Shown here: positions 1-6,164 of the stretch, in pieces | Numbering within the stretch: position 1 is the stretch's first letter | Layout: every line of letters begins with the position of its first letter | Source of the DNA: BB31 sp964582525 | GTDB taxonomy: Bacteria > Pseudomonadota > Gammaproteobacteria > Beggiatoales > Beggiatoaceae | Reading direction: 5' to 3' | DNA: 7,666 bases | NCBI GenBank assembly: GCA_964582525.1 | Contig: CAZOSP010000141.1 | Coordinates: 1-7,666, forward strand | Program-made: the position numbers and the translations under genes | The notes under the pieces: generated by a model | What the model was told of the DNA's origin: nothing | The model's database searches: none | The model's input: only the letters and a program-made list of their open reading frames with translations

Positions 1-1955
1 TTGAGCAGTATCGCGTGGTCGGTTATTGTAAGGGCGACGCGCTAGAAGGACTGCTGTTGCAGCATCCGTTTTATGAGCGCGAAGTGCCGATTATTCTGGG
101 CGAGCATGTCACCGTTGAGGCGGGAACGGGGGCGGTGCATACTGCGCCGGGACATGGGCAGGAAGATTATATTGTGGGTAAAAAATACCATTTGCCGGTA
201 CATAATCCAGTCGGGGGGAATGGGCATTTTCTCCCTGATACGCCTTTGTTTGCCGGTGATTTTGTCTTCAAAGCCGACCGCAAAGTGATTGAGGTATTGA
301 AGGCGAAGGGAAAACTGCTGCGCGAAAAAACTATCACGCACAGCTATCCGCATTGCTGGCGACACAAAATCCCGATTATTTTCCGTGCCACGCCGCAGTG
401 GTTTATCAGCATGGAAAAAGCCGGTTTGCGCTTACAGGTGATGGAGGCTATTGACAGTGTGACTTGGTTGCCGGATTGGGGTAAGGAGCGTATTAAGGGT
501 ATGGTGGCAAGTCGTCCTGACTGGTGTATTTCTCGTCAACGTAATTGGGGTACGCCCATACCTTTGTTCGTCCATAAACAGACTCATGAATTACATCCTA
601 ACAGTTTGGTGTTATTAGAAAAAGTGGCGCAAAAAGTCGAGCAAGCCGGCATTGAAGCCTGGTTTGCTTTAGCCCCCCGCGAATGGCTGGGCGATGAAGC
701 AGATGATTATGAAAAACTTAAAGATACCCTAGATGTCTGGTTTGATTCAGGGGCAACCCATGCCACTGTTGTGGAAGCGCAATTAGGCTTGCCGCTGCCG
801 GTGGATTTGTATTTAGAAGGCTCGGATCAGCATCGCGGTTGGTTTCAATCTTCGCTGTTGACAGCGGTAGCAATGCGTGGTTCCGCGCCCTACAAAGCGG
901 TGTTGACGCATGGCTTCACGGTGGATGCAACGGGGCGCAAAATGTCCAAATCGCTGGGCAATGTGGTGGAACCGCAGAAGGTGATTAAAACCCTGGGCGC
1001 GGATATTTTGCGCTTGTGGGTATCAGCAACCGATTACAGCGGCGAAATGAATGTGTCGGATGAAATTTTAAAACGGGTGGCGGATACTTATCGCCGTTTG
1101 CGCAACACGGCACGCTTTCTGCTCGCCAATTTGCATGATTTCGATCCCGCACAACATATTGTAAAACCAGAAGAAATGTTGGCACTTGATCGCTGGGCTG
1201 TGGATCGGGCGTACCGTTTGCAGCAAGAAGTCATCGCTGCTTACAACGATTATGCCTTTCATCTGGTGTATCAAAAAGTGCATCAATTTTGTGCAGTGGA
1301 TATGGGGGCTTTGTATTTGGACATCATCAAAGATCGCCAATACACAGTGCAAACTGAAGCCCTAGCCAGACGTTCCGCACAAACCGCCATGTACCATATT
1401 ATCGAAGCTTTGGCGCGTTGGTTGTCGCCGATTTTAAGTTTCACCGCCGATGAAATCTGGTCACATATTCCGCGTTCCCCTGTAGAGCCAGAGAAGAAAA
1501 ATTCGGTATTTTTAAGTCTGTGGTACGATAGACTGTTTGCATTGGACGATGACGAAACCATGAACCCTACTTTCTGGCACAGTGTCTTCAATGTACGCGA
1601 AGCCGTGAGTAAAGAACTGGAAAAACTGCGTGTGGCGGAAAAAATCGGTTCTTCGCTAGATGCCGAAGTTACCATTTATGCTGAAGGTGACTTGTTTGAA
1701 TACCTCAACGCCTTAGGTGAAGAATTGCGCTTTGTCCTGATTACTTCAGCGGCACAGGTGTATCCGCTGGCGGCAAAGCCCGCCCATGCAGTATCGATTG
1801 ACCAGTACGCGCTGCTAGTGGTGCCTTCAAATCACGCAAAATGTGTGCGTTGTTGGCATCGCCGTGCAGATGTAGGCAGTCACGCAGAGCATCCCGAACT
1901 CTGCGGTCGCTGCGTGGACAATATCGGGAAAGGTGAGCAACGCCGTTATGCCTGA
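1..1955 (+). CDS. ileS: Isoleucyl-tRNA synthetase, 5'-truncated by the window edge
   Basis: Cytoplasmic class I aminoacyl-tRNA synthetase charging tRNA-Ile. The reading frame enters from the left edge (first whole codon at base 3), so roughly the first 290 residues of a ~940-residue protein, including the HIGH motif, are missing. Visible in order: the CP1 editing-domain motif GTGAVHTAPGHG followed by QEDY, whose Asp corresponds to the editing Asp342 of E. coli; RPDWCISRQR; the WFDSG segment; GSDQHRGWF; and the KMSKS loop at 939-953. A C-terminal zinc-binding domain has two Cys pairs, with codons at 1842/1851 and 1902/1911. The sequence follows E. coli IleS closely throughout, including the eubacterial-type C-terminal Zn finger. 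The final codons overlap lspA by 8 bp, so the two are almost certainly co-translated. No frameshift is seen. Identification is very secure. Confidence 0.98.
   Translation, partial: EQYRVVGYCKGDALEGLLLQHPFYEREVPIILGEHVTVEAGTGAVHTAPGHGQEDYIVGKKYHLPVHNPVGGNGHFLPDTPLFAGDFVFKADRKVIEVLKAKGKLLREKTITHSYPHCWRHKIPIIFRATPQWFISMEKAGLRLQVMEAIDSVTWLPDWGKERIKGMVASRPDWCISRQRNWGTPIPLFVHKQTHELHPNSLVLLEKVAQKVEQAGIEAWFALAPREWLGDEADDYEKLKDTLDVWFDSGATHATVVEAQLGLPLPVDLYLEGSDQHRGWFQSSLLTAVAMRGSAPYKAVLTHGFTVDATGRKMSKSLGNVVEPQKVIKTLGADILRLWVSATDYSGEMNVSDEILKRVADTYRRLRNTARFLLANLHDFDPAQHIVKPEEMLALDRWAVDRAYRLQQEVIAAYNDYAFHLVYQKVHQFCAVDMGALYLDIIKDRQYTVQTEALARRSAQTAMYHIIEALARWLSPILSFTADEIWSHIPRSPVEPEKKNSVFLSLWYDRLFALDDDETMNPTFWHSVFNVREAVSKELEKLRVAEKIGSSLDAEVTIYAEGDLFEYLNALGEELRFVLITSAAQVYPLAAKPAHAVSIDQYALLVVPSNHAKCVRCWHRRADVGSHAEHPELCGRCVDNIGKGEQRRYA
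1930..1937 (+). promoter_or_regulatory. Ribosome binding site deciding the lspA start
   Basis: AAGGTGAG lies inside the last codons of ileS, 10 nt before the ATG at 1948. An upstream in-frame GTG at 1933 falls inside this Shine-Dalgarno-like stretch and has no comparable site before it, so ATG 1948 is the better start. The choice adds or removes only five residues. Confidence 0.6.
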
Positions 1956-2547
1956 GCAGGATTATCCGGCTGAATCCGCAAAGTATGATGAGGATTTAGC
2001 CCGTATTGAAGGTGAAGAAGAACTTAGCCAGCGTTTTTCTGGAAAACCGCCCGTGCGACGTATTAAAAAAAACAAAACCAATTACCCTTGGTTAGCACTG
2101 GCTGTTGCGGTGTTCTTTTTCGATCAACTCACCAAAGGTTGGATATCCAACAATTTGGACATTCGTGATGTGATCGAAATCGCACCGTTTTTGAATATTA
2201 CCTTGCAGCACAATGAAGGTGCGGCGTTTAGCTTTTTAGCCAACGCCGGCGGCTGGCAACGGTGGTTTTTTGCCAGTGTTTCTTCTATTGTCTGCTTGGT
2301 ATTGACTATTTGGCTGATGCGGATGCCGCGTGGCGAGCATTTTATAGCGGTCGGATTAGCACTCATTCTCGGTGGTGCCGCGGGGAATTTGTGGGATCGG
2401 CTAGATTTTGGCTATGTTGTCGATTTTATTGATGTTTACTACGGAAGCTGGCATTGGCCTACGTTCAATGTGGCAGACAGTGCGATCACCCTAGGCGCGA
2501 TTATGCTGATTCTTCACGCACTGTTTATGCACCATGAAAATAATTAG
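1948..2547 (+). CDS. lspA: Lipoprotein signal peptidase (signal peptidase II)
   Basis: Inner-membrane aspartyl protease that cleaves prolipoprotein signal peptides ahead of the lipidated Cys. From ATG 1948 it has 199 residues. Family motifs seen: HNEGAAFSFL (about 87-96), GGAAGNLWDRL (about 142-151), VVDFIDVYYG with catalytic Asp159, and FNVADSAITLG with catalytic Asp177. The 18-residue spacing between the two Asp matches E. coli Asp123/Asp141. Four membrane segments are apparent, the first at about residues 47-58. Odd: about 45 cytoplasmic residues precede the first membrane segment, first acidic (EDLARIEGEEE) then basic (RRIKKNK), whereas LspA is usually 160-170 residues with a very short N-terminus. 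The ileS-lspA overlap is the classic order. The fkpB and ispH genes that often follow are absent; a repeat-bearing spacer and a tRNA gene come next. Confidence 0.96.
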   Translation: MPEQDYPAESAKYDEDLARIEGEEELSQRFSGKPPVRRIKKNKTNYPWLALAVAVFFFDQLTKGWISNNLDIRDVIEIAPFLNITLQHNEGAAFSFLANAGGWQRWFFASVSSIVCLVLTIWLMRMPRGEHFIAVGLALILGGAAGNLWDRLDFGYVVDFIDVYYGSWHWPTFNVADSAITLGAIMLILHALFMHHENN

Positions 2548-2558
2548 GGTGGGCATCC

Positions 2559-2634
2559 AATAATACCCGCAACTCAAATCTTCTAGGTTTTGAAAGCCTA
2601 GAGGGTTTACGTCCACGTCCTTTCGGGCATTATT
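2559..2634 (+). repeat. Nested palindromic intergenic repeat, potential RNA structure
   Basis: An outer inverted repeat of 11 nt (2559-2569 with 2624-2634, 10 of 11 complementary) encloses a long hairpin at 2576-2608. That hairpin has a 15-bp stem (three G-T pairs) closed by the loop TGA, with core TAGGTTT/AAGCCTA. A small ACGT-CC-ACGT palindrome follows at 2609-2618. It starts just after the lspA stop codon, so it would lie in the 3' end of the ileS-lspA message and may stop or protect it. No good T-run follows the main hairpin, so I call it a palindromic repeat rather than a terminator. Confidence 0.6.
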
Positions 2635-2640
2635 TTGTGG

Positions 2641-2671
2641 TCATTCCTTACCCGCCTGCTGGCAGGCAGGG
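2641..2671. repeat. REP-like GC-rich palindrome
   Basis: GCCTGC-TG-GCAGGC (2654-2667) is a perfect inverted repeat set in a context (TCATTCC before, GGGACGA after) that resembles the short extragenic palindromes scattered through many proteobacterial genomes. It has no coding potential. It sits between the larger palindrome and the tRNA promoter. Confidence 0.45.
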
Positions 2672-2712
2672 ACGAGAGCGTTTTTATCTTCGAGAAAAAT
2701 TCTATTTTTTAG

Positions 2713-2740
2713 TTGACAAGTCATTTTAAACCTATATAAT
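2713..2740 (+). promoter_or_regulatory. Sigma-70 promoter of the initiator tRNA gene
   Basis: TTGACA at 2713-2718 and TATAAT at 2735-2740 are both perfect consensus hexamers with a 16-bp spacer. Transcription would start near 2747, about 15 nt before the mature tRNA 5' end. This is the strongest promoter visible in the window, as expected for a stable RNA gene. Confidence 0.88.
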
Positions 2741-2761
2741 TCTCGAACTTCACAACATTGG

Positions 2762-2838
2762 TGCGAGATGGAGCAGTCTGGCAGCTCGTCGGGCTCATAA
2801 CCCGAAGGTCGCAGGTTCAAATCCTGCTCTCGCTACCA
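2762..2838 (+). tRNA. Initiator tRNA-fMet (anticodon CAT)
   Basis: The 77-nt cloverleaf includes an encoded CCA end (2836-2838). The anticodon CAT is at 2796-2798. Initiator hallmarks are three consecutive G-C pairs (GGG/CCC) at the base of the anticodon stem and an A11-U24 pair in the D stem (GAGC/GCTC). The T arm is GCAGG-TTCAAAT-CCTGC. The acceptor stem pairs GCGAGA with TCTCGC at positions 2-7/66-71. Position 1 is T and position 72 is T, giving a U1-U72 mismatch where bacterial initiators usually have C1-A72. A missing 1-72 pair is itself an initiator determinant for formylation, so the gene can still be functional. It has its own strong promoter. Confidence 0.95.
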
Positions 2839-2898
2839 ACCTTTCTTTGGTTATCCTTCTTAAGTTCCTACACTTAAAACAACTCAACACAGCGCGTT

Positions 2899-3627
2899 TT
2901 GAACGAAATTACCTTAGTCGCCGCTTTTATCACTGGTTTGCTGGGTTCTTTGCACTGCATCGGCATGTGTGGTGGTATCGTTGGTGCGCTCAGTATGCAG
3001 TTACCCGCGCCCGTACAACAATCCAAATGGCGCATGTTACCTTATTTGTTAGCCTATAACTTGGGGCGCATTGCGAGTTACATGATTGCCGGCATGTTGG
3101 TTGGTTATCTGGGCATGAAATTCACTTCACTGTTACCACAACCGCATTTGGTCGGCATGGTCGTCTCCGGTTTATTTATGATCGCACTGGGTTTTTACCT
3201 CGGCGGCTGGTGGTCGGCATTAGTGCATTTAGAAAAACTCGGCGCCCATCTGTGGCGTTATCTACAACCCTTAAGCAAACCCTTGTTTCCGGTCAAAACC
3301 CCTTGGCAAGCCTTGCTGCTAGGTGGCGTGTGGGGCTGGTTGCCCTGCGGCTTAGTCTATACGGCGTTAGCATTAGCAATGGCATCCGCCAGCATAGAAC
3401 GCGGCGGCTTACTGATGTTAGCCTTTGGTTTAGGCACTTTGCCCATGCTGCTGACTCTAGGATCAACCGCCTATTGGCTTAACCAATTCACCCGCAAACC
3501 GCTGGTGCGTCAAAGCTTTGGCGTGTTAATCATTTTATTGGGTTTATACACCTTGCTGGGTCCAATGCACTATCAGCACTTAGGCTTGCAAGTGCCGGGC
3601 ATGTGCGCGGTGCCGGATAATTTCTGA
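2899..3627 (+). CDS. Sulfite exporter TauE/SafE-like membrane protein (COG2836 type)
   Basis: A 242-residue polytopic inner-membrane protein with about six hydrophobic segments. Near the N-terminus it carries the family signature GSLHCIGMCGG (His19, Cys20, Met23, Cys24), and in the middle GWLPCGLVY, the second conserved Cys-containing signature. The family name comes from sulfite/sulfoacetate exporters. The HCxGMCGG branch is frequently found near cytochrome cbb3 or metal-handling genes, and a role in copper or other metal movement is often suspected. TTG at 2899 is the only start codon between an in-frame stop (2875-2877) and the conserved region, and no Shine-Dalgarno sequence precedes it. 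The gene lies 60 bp after the tRNA with no convincing terminator between. It ends 20 bp before dapB. The nearby copper chaperone fits a metal role, but the substrate is inferred. Confidence 0.88.
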   Translation: MNEITLVAAFITGLLGSLHCIGMCGGIVGALSMQLPAPVQQSKWRMLPYLLAYNLGRIASYMIAGMLVGYLGMKFTSLLPQPHLVGMVVSGLFMIALGFYLGGWWSALVHLEKLGAHLWRYLQPLSKPLFPVKTPWQALLLGGVWGWLPCGLVYTALALAMASASIERGGLLMLAFGLGTLPMLLTLGSTAYWLNQFTRKPLVRQSFGVLIILLGLYTLLGPMHYQHLGLQVPGMCAVPDNF

Positions 3628-3647
3628 ATTTTTTCATCGGAGGAGAT

Positions 3648-4466
3648 ATGAGCAGAATCGCTATCGCAGGCGCGGCAGGACGCATGGGACGTGCGCTCAT
3701 TGCGGCTTGTCATGCGCATTCAGACATCAGCCTCAGCGCAGCTTTTGAACATCCGCGCAGCAGCTTGATCAATGCTGACGCGGGCGAAGTAGCGGGTGTG
3801 GGCAAACTGAATCTGCCGATAGTGGCAGATATGCGCAGCCAATTAACCGCCTTTGACCTGCTGATTGATTTCACCCTTCCGGAAGCCACTTTGAGCCATT
3901 TAGACATCTGCCGCGCTGCGGGTAAACGCATGGTCATTGGCACGACTGGCATAGACGCAGGCGGCAAACAACAACTGCAAGCCGCCGCTCAAGATATACC
4001 TATTGTATTTGCCCACAACATGAGCGCGGGCGTGAATTTATGCTTCAAATTACTGGAAATCGCTGCCAAAGTCATGGGCGATACAGCCGATATTGAAATC
4101 ATTGAAGCCCATCATCGACACAAAATTGACGCGCCTTCCGGCACCGCCTTGAGCATGGGCGAAGTCATTGCCACCACGCTAGGGCGCGACCTAACAAGCT
4201 GCGCGGTGTATGGGCGACAAGGACGCACGGGCGAGCGCGAGCGACACACTATCGGCTTTGAAACCATCCGCGCTGGCGACATTGTGGGCGAACACACGGT
4301 GATGTTTGCGGATATTGGCGAGCGCGTGGAAATCACGCACAAAGCCTCCAGCCGCATGACCTTTGCCAACGGCGCGGTGCGTGCGGCTGTATGGCTGATG
4401 CAGCAAAACAACGGCTTGTACACCATGCAAGATGTGTTGGGTTTAAACGATCTGTTTAATTCATAA
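3648..4466 (+). CDS. dapB: 4-hydroxytetrahydrodipicolinate reductase
   Basis: Cytoplasmic NAD(P)H-dependent reductase of the diaminopimelate pathway, making tetrahydrodipicolinate for lysine and peptidoglycan. It has 272 residues, compared with 273 in E. coli. An N-terminal Rossmann fold starts with GAAGRMGR; next come GTTG and AHNMSAGVN. The catalytic/substrate motif EAHHRHKIDAPSGTAL has His155, His156 and Lys159 (equivalent to E. coli His159, His160, Lys163), followed by GRTGERERHTIGFETIRAGD. A strong Shine-Dalgarno GGAGGAG at 3639-3645 sits just before the ATG. Neighbours are close on both sides (20 bp and 10 bp), so it is probably part of a TauE/SafE-dapB-PCu(A)C transcription unit. DapB next to copper-related genes is not a functional pairing I recognise. 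Identification is very secure. Confidence 0.98.
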   Translation: MSRIAIAGAAGRMGRALIAACHAHSDISLSAAFEHPRSSLINADAGEVAGVGKLNLPIVADMRSQLTAFDLLIDFTLPEATLSHLDICRAAGKRMVIGTTGIDAGGKQQLQAAAQDIPIVFAHNMSAGVNLCFKLLEIAAKVMGDTADIEIIEAHHRHKIDAPSGTALSMGEVIATTLGRDLTSCAVYGRQGRTGERERHTIGFETIRAGDIVGEHTVMFADIGERVEITHKASSRMTFANGAVRAAVWLMQQNNGLYTMQDVLGLNDLFNS

Positions 4467-4476
4467 GGAAATGCGT

Positions 4477-4929
4477 ATGTTAAATAAACTAGCTGGACTC
4501 ACTTTGATATTTTTAAGCCTCAACCTGTGGGCAAATGAGGCTATTGAAATCAGCGAGCCGTGGATACGTGAAGCACCGCCTACGGCAACTGTGATGGCGG
4601 CATATATGCAGATCAAAAACAGCGCAGATAAAGATTTGGCGTTGGTGTCTGCAAGCTGTGACTATTATGAAACCATAGAGCTGCACAGCACGATCATGGA
4701 TGGCGATTTAGCGCGGATGGTGAAACAAGAACAACTGGATTTGCCCAAAGGTAAAAGCGTCAGTCTAGCCCCCGGTGGTTTGCACATTATGCTAATCGGT
4801 GTCAAACAGCGTCCGGTGGCGGGCGATCAAGTCAAAATCGTGCTGCATTTTAGCGATGAAACGCAAAAAGAAATCATCGCCGAAGTGAAAAAAGTCATGG
4901 GCGCGATGCCCATGAAGCAGCATCATTAG
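4477..4929 (+). CDS. Periplasmic copper chaperone, PCu(A)C family
   Basis: A 150-residue secreted protein that binds Cu(I) and, in characterised relatives, delivers copper to cytochrome oxidase assembly. The first ~19 residues form a signal peptide (Lys near the start, hydrophobic core LTLIFLSLNL, likely cleavage after LWA). The copper motif H-x10-M-x21-H-x-M is fully present as His70, Met81, His103 and Met105. The C-terminus adds a Met/His-rich tail (MGAMPMKQHH) that could give an extra metal site. An ATG at 4471 is also in frame, but TAAGGA at 4464-4469 is 7 nt from ATG 4477 and only 1 nt from ATG 4471, so the second start is preferred. It follows dapB by 10 bp and is the last gene of the + strand run. 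Unlike many relatives, no SCO-type gene is next to it. Confidence 0.93.
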   Translation: MLNKLAGLTLIFLSLNLWANEAIEISEPWIREAPPTATVMAAYMQIKNSADKDLALVSASCDYYETIELHSTIMDGDLARMVKQEQLDLPKGKSVSLAPGGLHIMLIGVKQRPVAGDQVKIVLHFSDETQKEIIAEVKKVMGAMPMKQHH

Positions 4930-4979
4930 CTCAGGTTGCGCGGCACGGCTTTCTTATAAAAATCCAAACCGCTGGAGCA
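4930..4979. other. Short spacer after the copper chaperone gene
   Basis: No hairpin with a T-run ends the upstream operon here, so I cannot point to its terminator. On the minus strand the stretch can be read as a short peptide ending LDFYKKAVPRNLS with a stop inside the 3' end of the chaperone gene. It has no start codon and may be flotsam from the neighbouring mobile sequence. Confidence 0.3.
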
Positions 4980-5217
4980 GGCTCTTCAGGAATTTGTGTT
5001 AGAGTGAATATCATTTAATCAATGGGTGACAGGCACTTCCGTCCGGAGTGCTGCCAAAAATCCATCCGCTTTGGCGGTCGCTTTGCACCCCAGCACGAAG
5101 AATCAATGAGTTACAGTGATAAACGGTATCGTTTTTCGGCTTCGCTGCTGGGTGTCATTATGCTGTAATAGATTGTTTTCAAATATAATTTATTGCAACA
5201 CAAATTCCTAGAGAGCC
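4980..5217. mobile_element. 238-bp inverted-repeat element, MITE-like or structured RNA
   Basis: Ends are complementary: 4980-5000 and 5197-5217 match as an inverted repeat in 19 of 21 positions. The inner 13 (AGGAATTTGTGTT) are perfect, with weaker similarity further in. Inside are three separate hairpins. The first is at 5033-5051: GCACT/AGTGC plus CCG/CGG with one bulge. The second is CCGC-TTTG-GCGG at 5066-5077. The third is a 14-bp stem with two single-base bulges, 5086-5100 with 5140-5154, carrying the apical hairpin AAACG-GTAT-CGTTT (5121-5134). Two diverged copies of ATCAATGxGTxACAG (13/15) occur near 5018 and 5102. There is no long ORF and no clear target-site duplication. The right end runs into a transposase remnant. 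A miniature transposable element is the plainest reading; a structured non-coding RNA is possible. Confidence 0.55.
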
Positions 5218-5292
5218 GCCGGGAATCGCCCAGTTGTGCGGCGGCATCATTTTTTTCAGCACGGATTCTTTGCGTTCTTCAGAGTATTTCAT
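5179..5292 (-). pseudogene. Transposase N-terminal remnant
   Basis: The minus-strand ATG at 5292, with GAGGA 5-6 nt upstream, opens a 37-codon frame beginning MKYSEERKESVLKKM and continuing MPPHNWAIP. This is the style of the first helix of IS3-type (OrfA-like, helix-turn-helix) transposases, which normally go on to a GIS-ATLY-W segment. Here the resemblance stops at about codon 25 (near base 5218), exactly where the right inverted repeat of the neighbouring 238-bp element begins; the last dozen codons read through that repeat to a stop. The rest of the transposase is not found in the window. It looks like a gene cut by insertion or recombination. The family assignment rests on the short N-terminus only. 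Confidence 0.55.
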
Positions 5293-5309
5293 GTCGTCCT
5301 CGTTTCGCC

Positions 5310-5325
5310 CTCTATTTATTTAGAG
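5310..5325. repeat. Perfect 16-nt inverted repeat before the transposase remnant
   Basis: CTCTA-TTTATT-TAGAG lies 17-33 nt upstream of the remnant's start codon on the minus strand, in its leader or promoter region. It could be an operator or simply part of the old insertion-sequence end. Confidence 0.3.
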
Positions 5326-5374
5326 TGTATCATGGGAGAGTGACAACTATTCTGACATAGGGGGAAGGGGAGAA

Positions 5375-5412
5375 ATCCATATAGGCAGGGGCAACGCCCC
5401 TGTGATATGGAT
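5375..5412 (-). terminator. Long hairpin at the end of the hemerythrin-like gene
   Basis: CAGGGGC-AAC-GCCCCTG (5386-5402) is a perfect 7-bp stem. It is extended outward by ATCCATAT/ATATGGAT (5375-5382 with 5405-5412) across a small internal loop. It begins at the last base of the hemerythrin-like stop codon. The sequence following on the minus strand is pyrimidine-rich (TTTCTCCCC) but not a proper T-run, so intrinsic termination is likely but not certain. A palindromic repeat is the alternative. Confidence 0.5.
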
Positions 5413-5927
5413 CACTTTTCTCTGTATAAGTTATAGAGGCTGCTTTCTTCTCGCTGAATGCGCCCGCTCAATACGCTGCCGATACCTTCTAATTGCTGAC
5501 GAAACAGCGTCGCATTGTGGTGAGTGACTGGCTTGTTTTGGTAGGTATTGAGAAATGTCATTACGGCAGTGGAAATCCGATCCATTTCCTGTCGTAAATC
5601 GTGCATTTGTCTGAATGATTCAGTGTCTCGCGCCAGAATGTATTCCAGATAAATGTACAGTTCTACATGCTCGCGGGCTAAATGGGTGCGCAAGCCTTCA
5701 TCAAAATTCTCCAATAACTCAGCAATACGCGGATAATCTTCAGTAGACAACGCTGCGTTAATCGCACCGTATTCTTTCAATAAGTGTTGATGGTCTCTTT
5801 TAAGCTCGACAATCAAGTTAGGGTTGTAGCGAATGGCTGGTTTTTTTGCCGGTTTTTTCGCCACGGGCGGCGTAGTAACGCTGTCACTTGCCGCATGAGG
5901 TGATTTCTTTTTTAACCAGTTGAACAT
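5412..5927 (-). CDS. Hemerythrin-like HHE-domain protein
   Basis: A 171-residue cytoplasmic protein. Residues 1-8 are MFNWLKKK, followed by a Pro/Ala/Lys-rich linker to about 32, then a predicted four-helix bundle. Candidate iron ligands are His46 (in RDHQHL), His82 and Glu86 (in THLAREH), His109 (in MHDLRQE) and Glu160/161 (in RIQREESSLY). The last helix normally reads H-I-x-x-E-E; here the His position is Arg156, so one ligand appears to be missing. Bacterial relatives bind oxygen, sense redox or NO, or are involved in iron repair; the substrate here is unknown. An excellent Shine-Dalgarno, AGGAGG (5935-5940 on the minus strand), sits 7 nt before the ATG. The gene stands alone, facing the + strand operon across repeat-rich DNA. 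The fold assignment is good; function is open. Confidence 0.8.
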   Translation of the reverse strand: MFNWLKKKSPHAASDSVTTPPVAKKPAKKPAIRYNPNLIVELKRDHQHLLKEYGAINAALSTEDYPRIAELLENFDEGLRTHLAREHVELYIYLEYILARDTESFRQMHDLRQEMDRISTAVMTFLNTYQNKPVTHHNATLFRQQLEGIGSVLSGRIQREESSLYNLYREK

Positions 5928-5940
5928 TGTCTGTCCTCCT

Positions 5941-6164
5941 TTTTGGGGTGCTTATATTCATATCTGCCAGAAACTGCACTTTTTGCTTTATCAAGCTTTA
6001 CTGAAAACGCCGAAAACTTTTTTCTAATAGAAAAATAAATAGCTTACGTGAATACGTTTTAGCTAAAATCAATGACTTACAGACTTTTACAGAGTATTCA
6101 GAAGCTTTACATTAACTTCTTGGATTTTAAGTGCTTAAAAATACCTCTGAGAGCAGTTTCAGAC
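5941..6164. other. AT-rich gene-free stretch with small palindromes
   Basis: No convincing gene is seen. On the minus strand it holds the upstream region of the hemerythrin-like gene, in which I could not pick a reliable promoter. Small inverted repeats: TAGCT/AGCTA enclosing ACGT/ACGT at 6040-6065, and the perfect palindrome TTTTAAGTGCTTAAAA at 6125-6140. It also contains the first copy of the direct repeat described separately. Confidence 0.5.
6001..6029 (+). repeat. Direct repeat, copy 1
   Basis: This 29-nt sequence starts CTGAAAACGCCGAAAAC and recurs at 6393-6422 as a 30-nt copy differing by two substitutions and one extra A. The pair brackets about 360 bp of repeat-filled DNA. Confidence 0.7.

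Noticed and set aside
2838..2853. Terminator after the tRNA gene
   Set aside because: AACC/GGTT is a 4-bp stem with a 7-nt loop and no T-run; too weak to call.
3628..3647. Lysine riboswitch before dapB
   Set aside because: Only 20 bp separate dapB from the preceding gene, far too short for a riboswitch.
4926..4982. Minus-strand peptide ending LDFYKKAVPRNLS
   Set aside because: It reads like protein but has no start codon, is under 20 codons from the upstream stop, and its end lies inside the copper chaperone gene; I cannot support a gene.
5021..5120. Minus-strand protein-like reading (VLGCKATAKADGFLAALR)
   Set aside because: It lies within the hairpins of the 238-bp element, follows a stop and has no start codon; structured repeat DNA often gives such translations, so it is treated as part of the element.
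4980..5217. Integron attC site or retron RNA
   Set aside because: No attC core-site pattern (RYYYAAC/GTTRRRY) at the ends and no integrase; no reverse transcriptase gene in the window for a retron.
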